From CAVSUR01 sp052143655 (GTDB taxonomy: Bacteria > Actinomycetota > Actinomycetes > Streptosporangiales > Streptosporangiaceae): a stretch of DNA of 7,998 bases. Positions 5,975 to 7,998 of the stretch are shown in pieces. Made by a program: the position numbers and the translations under genes. Positions within the stretch are counted from its first letter, which is position 1; every line of letters starts with the position of its first letter. The notes below the pieces were generated by a model. The model ran no database searches, was not told where the DNA came from, and saw only the letters and a program-made list of their open reading frames with translations. The DNA is taken from positions 1 to 7,998 of the forward strand of contig JBKQSL010000364.1 of the NCBI GenBank assembly GCA_052143655.1, in the 5' to 3' direction.

Positions 5975-7240
5975 GTGGACATGTCAGCAGTCCTGGCCGG
6001 CGCTGAGGATCGGCTCATCGACGAAGTGGTTGCCGCACTCGGCCAACGCCATCGCGCGCGCTATGAGGCATCCGGCGAGCAGGAGTGCCGCCGGTACGTG
6101 CGGGATGTGCTCGACCTTGTCGTCCGGTGCGTGCATGAGGGCCGCGTTGAGCCGATCATCGCGTCGTCCGAGCAAGCCGCGGCGGCCGGCTTTGCGGCCG
6201 GCTTCGACATTGCCGAGGCCCAGGATGCCGTCAACGTTCTGGAAGAGGTGCTGTGGCGCGAGGTAGCCGCCACCCTCGCTGGCGACCAGCGGATCGAGGC
6301 GCTCGGGCACCTGAACGCCGTCCTGAGGGCAGGGAAAGACGCGCTGGCCCGAACCTATGTGACCCTGGCCAGCCGGGGATCTGGTCAGCCGGGCAAGGAG
6401 CCAGCAGCGCAGCCACGAGGTGGCGGGGCAGGCACTGGGAGCGCGGCCGCTGGCCCGGCAGGCGCCCTCGTCCGGACTGAAATCCTCGGGCAAGTTGGCG
6501 TCATCACCCTTGACGACCAGCGCAGGCGCAACGTCCTGAGTGCCCAGATGTCCAACGGTATCGTCGCCGCACTCGGGAGCCTGCGAGCTCAGGGCACGCG
6601 CGCCGTTGTGCTCCGCGCCGCAGCGGGACTGCGCGTCTGGTCCGCCGGCCATGACATAAACGAACTTCCCCGTGGCAAGCGCGACCCGCTGGCCTACAAC
6701 GATCCCCTCGAGCAACTGCTCCGCGCGGTCCGCACCTTCCCGGGCCCGGTCGTCGCTATGGTGCACGGCTCGGTGTGGGGCGGAGCATTCGACCTGGTAC
6801 TCAGCTGTGACATGATCATCGCGGACGAGACGGCGACGTTCGCCATCACTCCCGCGAACCTGGGACTGCCGTACAACACCACCGGGCTGCTCCACGCTTC
6901 CGGGCGGCTGCCCGTCAATCTCCTCAAGGAAATGTTCTTCACCGCCGCGCAGGTCGACGCCCAGAAGGCAAGGGAATGGCTGGTGATCAACCACCTGGTG
7001 GGGTCGGCCGAGCTCGAGCGGTACACCCTCGATCTGGCCGCGACAATGGCGTCGAAGTCGCCTCTGGCCATAACGGTCGTCAAGGAACAGCTCCGCGTCC
7101 TCACGGACTACCAGCCCATTTCGGCGCAGGTGTACGAACGCGTCCAGGGACTGCGCCGGGAGGCCTACGACAGCAGCGACTATCTCGAGGGTCTCAAGGC
7201 CTTCGCCGAGAAACGCCAGCCGATCTTCCGGGGCGACTGA
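5975..7240 (+). CDS. Fusion: RsbR-like helical domain + methylmalonyl-CoA decarboxylase
   Basis: From GTG 5975 the product has 421 residues. Residues about 163-421 form a crotonase-fold enzyme closely resembling E. coli methylmalonyl-CoA decarboxylase (ScpB/YgfG), which converts methylmalonyl-CoA to propionyl-CoA and CO2. The motifs WSAGHDINELP (His226), GSVWGGAFDL (Gly270) and NLGLPYNTTG (Tyr300) match the E. coli residues His66, Gly110 and Tyr140, all at the same offset of 160. The C-terminus SSDYLEGLKAFAEKRQPIF is also typical. Residues about 5-130 form an all-helical domain (RRYVRDVLDLVVRCVHEG, AAGFAAGFDIAEAQDAVNVL) that looks like the N-terminal sensor domain of RsbR/RsbRD-type stress regulators; this call is by pattern only. 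A Gly/Ala/Pro-rich linker (about 131-162) joins the two. The usual decarboxylase is about 260 residues without such a domain. I infer a regulated, dimerising or ligand-sensing version. No mutase, epimerase or CoA-transferase gene is adjacent. Confidence 0.85.
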   Translation: MDMSAVLAGAEDRLIDEVVAALGQRHRARYEASGEQECRRYVRDVLDLVVRCVHEGRVEPIIASSEQAAAAGFAAGFDIAEAQDAVNVLEEVLWREVAATLAGDQRIEALGHLNAVLRAGKDALARTYVTLASRGSGQPGKEPAAQPRGGGAGTGSAAAGPAGALVRTEILGQVGVITLDDQRRRNVLSAQMSNGIVAALGSLRAQGTRAVVLRAAAGLRVWSAGHDINELPRGKRDPLAYNDPLEQLLRAVRTFPGPVVAMVHGSVWGGAFDLVLSCDMIIADETATFAITPANLGLPYNTTGLLHASGRLPVNLLKEMFFTAAQVDAQKAREWLVINHLVGSAELERYTLDLAATMASKSPLAITVVKEQLRVLTDYQPISAQVYERVQGLRREAYDSSDYLEGLKAFAEKRQPIFRGD

Positions 7241-7260
7241 CGCCATCCTGGACCTGTGTC

Positions 7261-7443
7261 TGGCACGCGCACTACCGCGCCCGGCTGGGCGAGGACGAGG
7301 TCTCCGGCGACCGGCTGTTCGACCCGGCGAGGCTGCGCCCGCCGATCTGGCCTCAGGAGGTGCCGGAGACGAAGGTCGGGAAGAACCGGCTCCACCTCGA
7401 CCTCTGCCCCACCAGCCGCGATAACGCGCTGCCGCTGGAGCGG
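7261..7443 (+). pseudogene. VOC/glyoxalase-like domain remnant
   Basis: In the frame starting TGG 7261, about 60 residues read like the middle of an actinobacterial VOC-superfamily (glyoxalase-like) protein: WHAHYRARLGEDEV, then LFDPARLRPPIWPQEVPE and the hallmark KVGKNRLHLDL, ending near PLERRSR. Family members continue with a helix and a final strand and start with a beta strand plus a metal or substrate ligand; both ends are missing. The frame has no start codon or ribosome site of its own and runs straight out of the decarboxylase 3' end. After about 7443 similarity is lost. It lies between the fusion-gene stop (7240) and the coiled-coil gene's end (7482), and fills most of that gap. I read it as a deletion remnant rather than a gene. 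The wider VOC superfamily includes methylmalonyl-CoA epimerase, but this fragment looks like the glyoxalase-like subgroup. Confidence 0.55.
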
Positions 7444-7481
7444 CGGAGTCGCAAATCCAGGACTCGGCGGACGATGTCGGT

Positions 7482-7919
7482 TCAGGCGTCACCGGTGGTG
7501 TCGTCGCCGGGCTGGACGTCCAGCGTCACCGCGTCAGCGTCGGGGCGGGGAACTGCCCGCCGGCCGCTCGCCGTCTGCCAGTAGGTCTCCTTGCCTAGCA
7601 GCGACTCACCGAACCGGTCAAACTCAGCGATAACCTTCTGCGTCGCCGCGCTCACGGCCTCGCGAGTCCGTTCGCCCAGCTCCTCCAGCTGGCGGGACAC
7701 CTCACGCTGGATATGGGCGGCAACCTCATCCTTCGCCAGGTCCTGCAGTTCTCTCTTCGCCTCGCGGACCGCACTGCGAAGATCCTTGGTGGCGGCGTGC
7801 GCTTCGCGGATCATCTCGCGGCATTCACCGACCGCCGCTTCCAGCCGGTCGAGTTCGCTCACAGCAGCCTCCTCGCTCATCGGCTGGGCCGGGGTCGTTT
7901 CCCAGTCTCGGCCAGTCAT
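7482..7919 (-). CDS. Small coiled-coil protein of unknown function
   Basis: The 145-residue product is highly charged and lacks membrane segments or a signal peptide. Residues about 16-108 are almost entirely helix-forming, with heptad-like spacing of hydrophobic residues (SELDRLEAAVGECREMI, HAATKDLRSAVREAKREL, AAHIQREVSRQLEELGE), indicating a coiled coil. A short conserved-looking tail (FDRFGESLLGKETYW) follows, and the last 30 residues are acidic and probably disordered. Similar short coiled-coil proteins occur in actinomycetes without assigned function; I recognise no specific family. The start is uncertain: neither ATG 7919 nor the internal in-frame ATG 7880 has a clear ribosome site, though 7919 retains a longer open frame. 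The gene is convergent with the VOC remnant and fusion gene. Codon use with strong G/C third positions supports it being real. Confidence 0.75.
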   Translation of the reverse strand: MTGRDWETTPAQPMSEEAAVSELDRLEAAVGECREMIREAHAATKDLRSAVREAKRELQDLAKDEVAAHIQREVSRQLEELGERTREAVSAATQKVIAEFDRFGESLLGKETYWQTASGRRAVPRPDADAVTLDVQPGDDTTGDA

Positions 7920-7942
7920 CGATTCGAGCGCAACGCCACGAT

Positions 7943-7956
7943 ATCGCCGAGGCGAT
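7943..7956. promoter_or_regulatory. Inverted repeat ATCGCC-GA-GGCGAT upstream of the coiled-coil gene
   Basis: Six-base arms with a 2-bp centre lie 23 bp upstream of ATG 7919 on the minus strand, a position suited to an operator overlapping a promoter or leader. No -10/-35 boxes could be assigned, and short GC-rich palindromes arise often by chance. Confidence 0.25.
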
Positions 7957-7998
7957 CGATGCAGACCCCGTCTCCCGCAGGGCCACGATTGACAGCGG

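Noticed and set aside
5984..7492. 502-codon minus-strand frame
   Set aside because: It is the exact antisense of the fusion gene, whose catalytic motifs are unmistakable; the long open frame follows from codon bias.

Overview
The window is GC-rich throughout, with strongly G/C-biased third codon positions in the intact genes and Shine-Dalgarno sites of the GGAGG type. Together with the protein families present (DUF5995, GAP/Sap-type membrane protein, an actinobacterial-style FKBP), this points to an actinomycete chromosome. I cannot name the genus. I see no rRNA, tRNA, CRISPR array, transposase or prophage gene.

Layout from left to right: the 3' part of a DUF5995 gene (+); a frameshifted medium-chain dehydrogenase/reductase gene (-), convergent with it; a short intergenic region with a TTAAC-N3-GTTAA operator-like palindrome; a TetR-family gene (+) that has lost its DNA-binding half; a long metallophosphoesterase gene with an uncharacterised N-terminal domain (+); a degraded alpha/beta-hydrolase fragment (+) touching the end of the phosphoesterase; a compact FKBP-type prolyl isomerase (+); and a convergent six-helix GAP-family membrane protein (-). 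Next come about 650 bp without a convincing gene but with several inverted repeats. The right part holds a gene fusing a helical RsbR-like N-terminal domain to a complete methylmalonyl-CoA decarboxylase (+), a remnant of a VOC/glyoxalase-like gene (+), and a small coiled-coil protein gene (-).

The genes do not form one obvious pathway. The most striking property is the mixture of intact single genes with four broken ones (dehydrogenase, TetR, hydrolase, VOC) in 8 kb. This suggests accessory, decaying chromosome shaped by repeated deletion and rearrangement. The dehydrogenase and TetR gene look like a former enzyme/regulator pair, now both inactivated while the operator between them survives.

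The best candidate for something undescribed is the fusion gene at 5975-7240. Its catalytic half keeps the residues expected of methylmalonyl-CoA decarboxylase, while its N-terminal half resembles helical sensor domains of RsbR/RsbRD-type stress regulators. The second is the N-terminal domain of the metallophosphoesterase. All family assignments are by eye; no database search was run.
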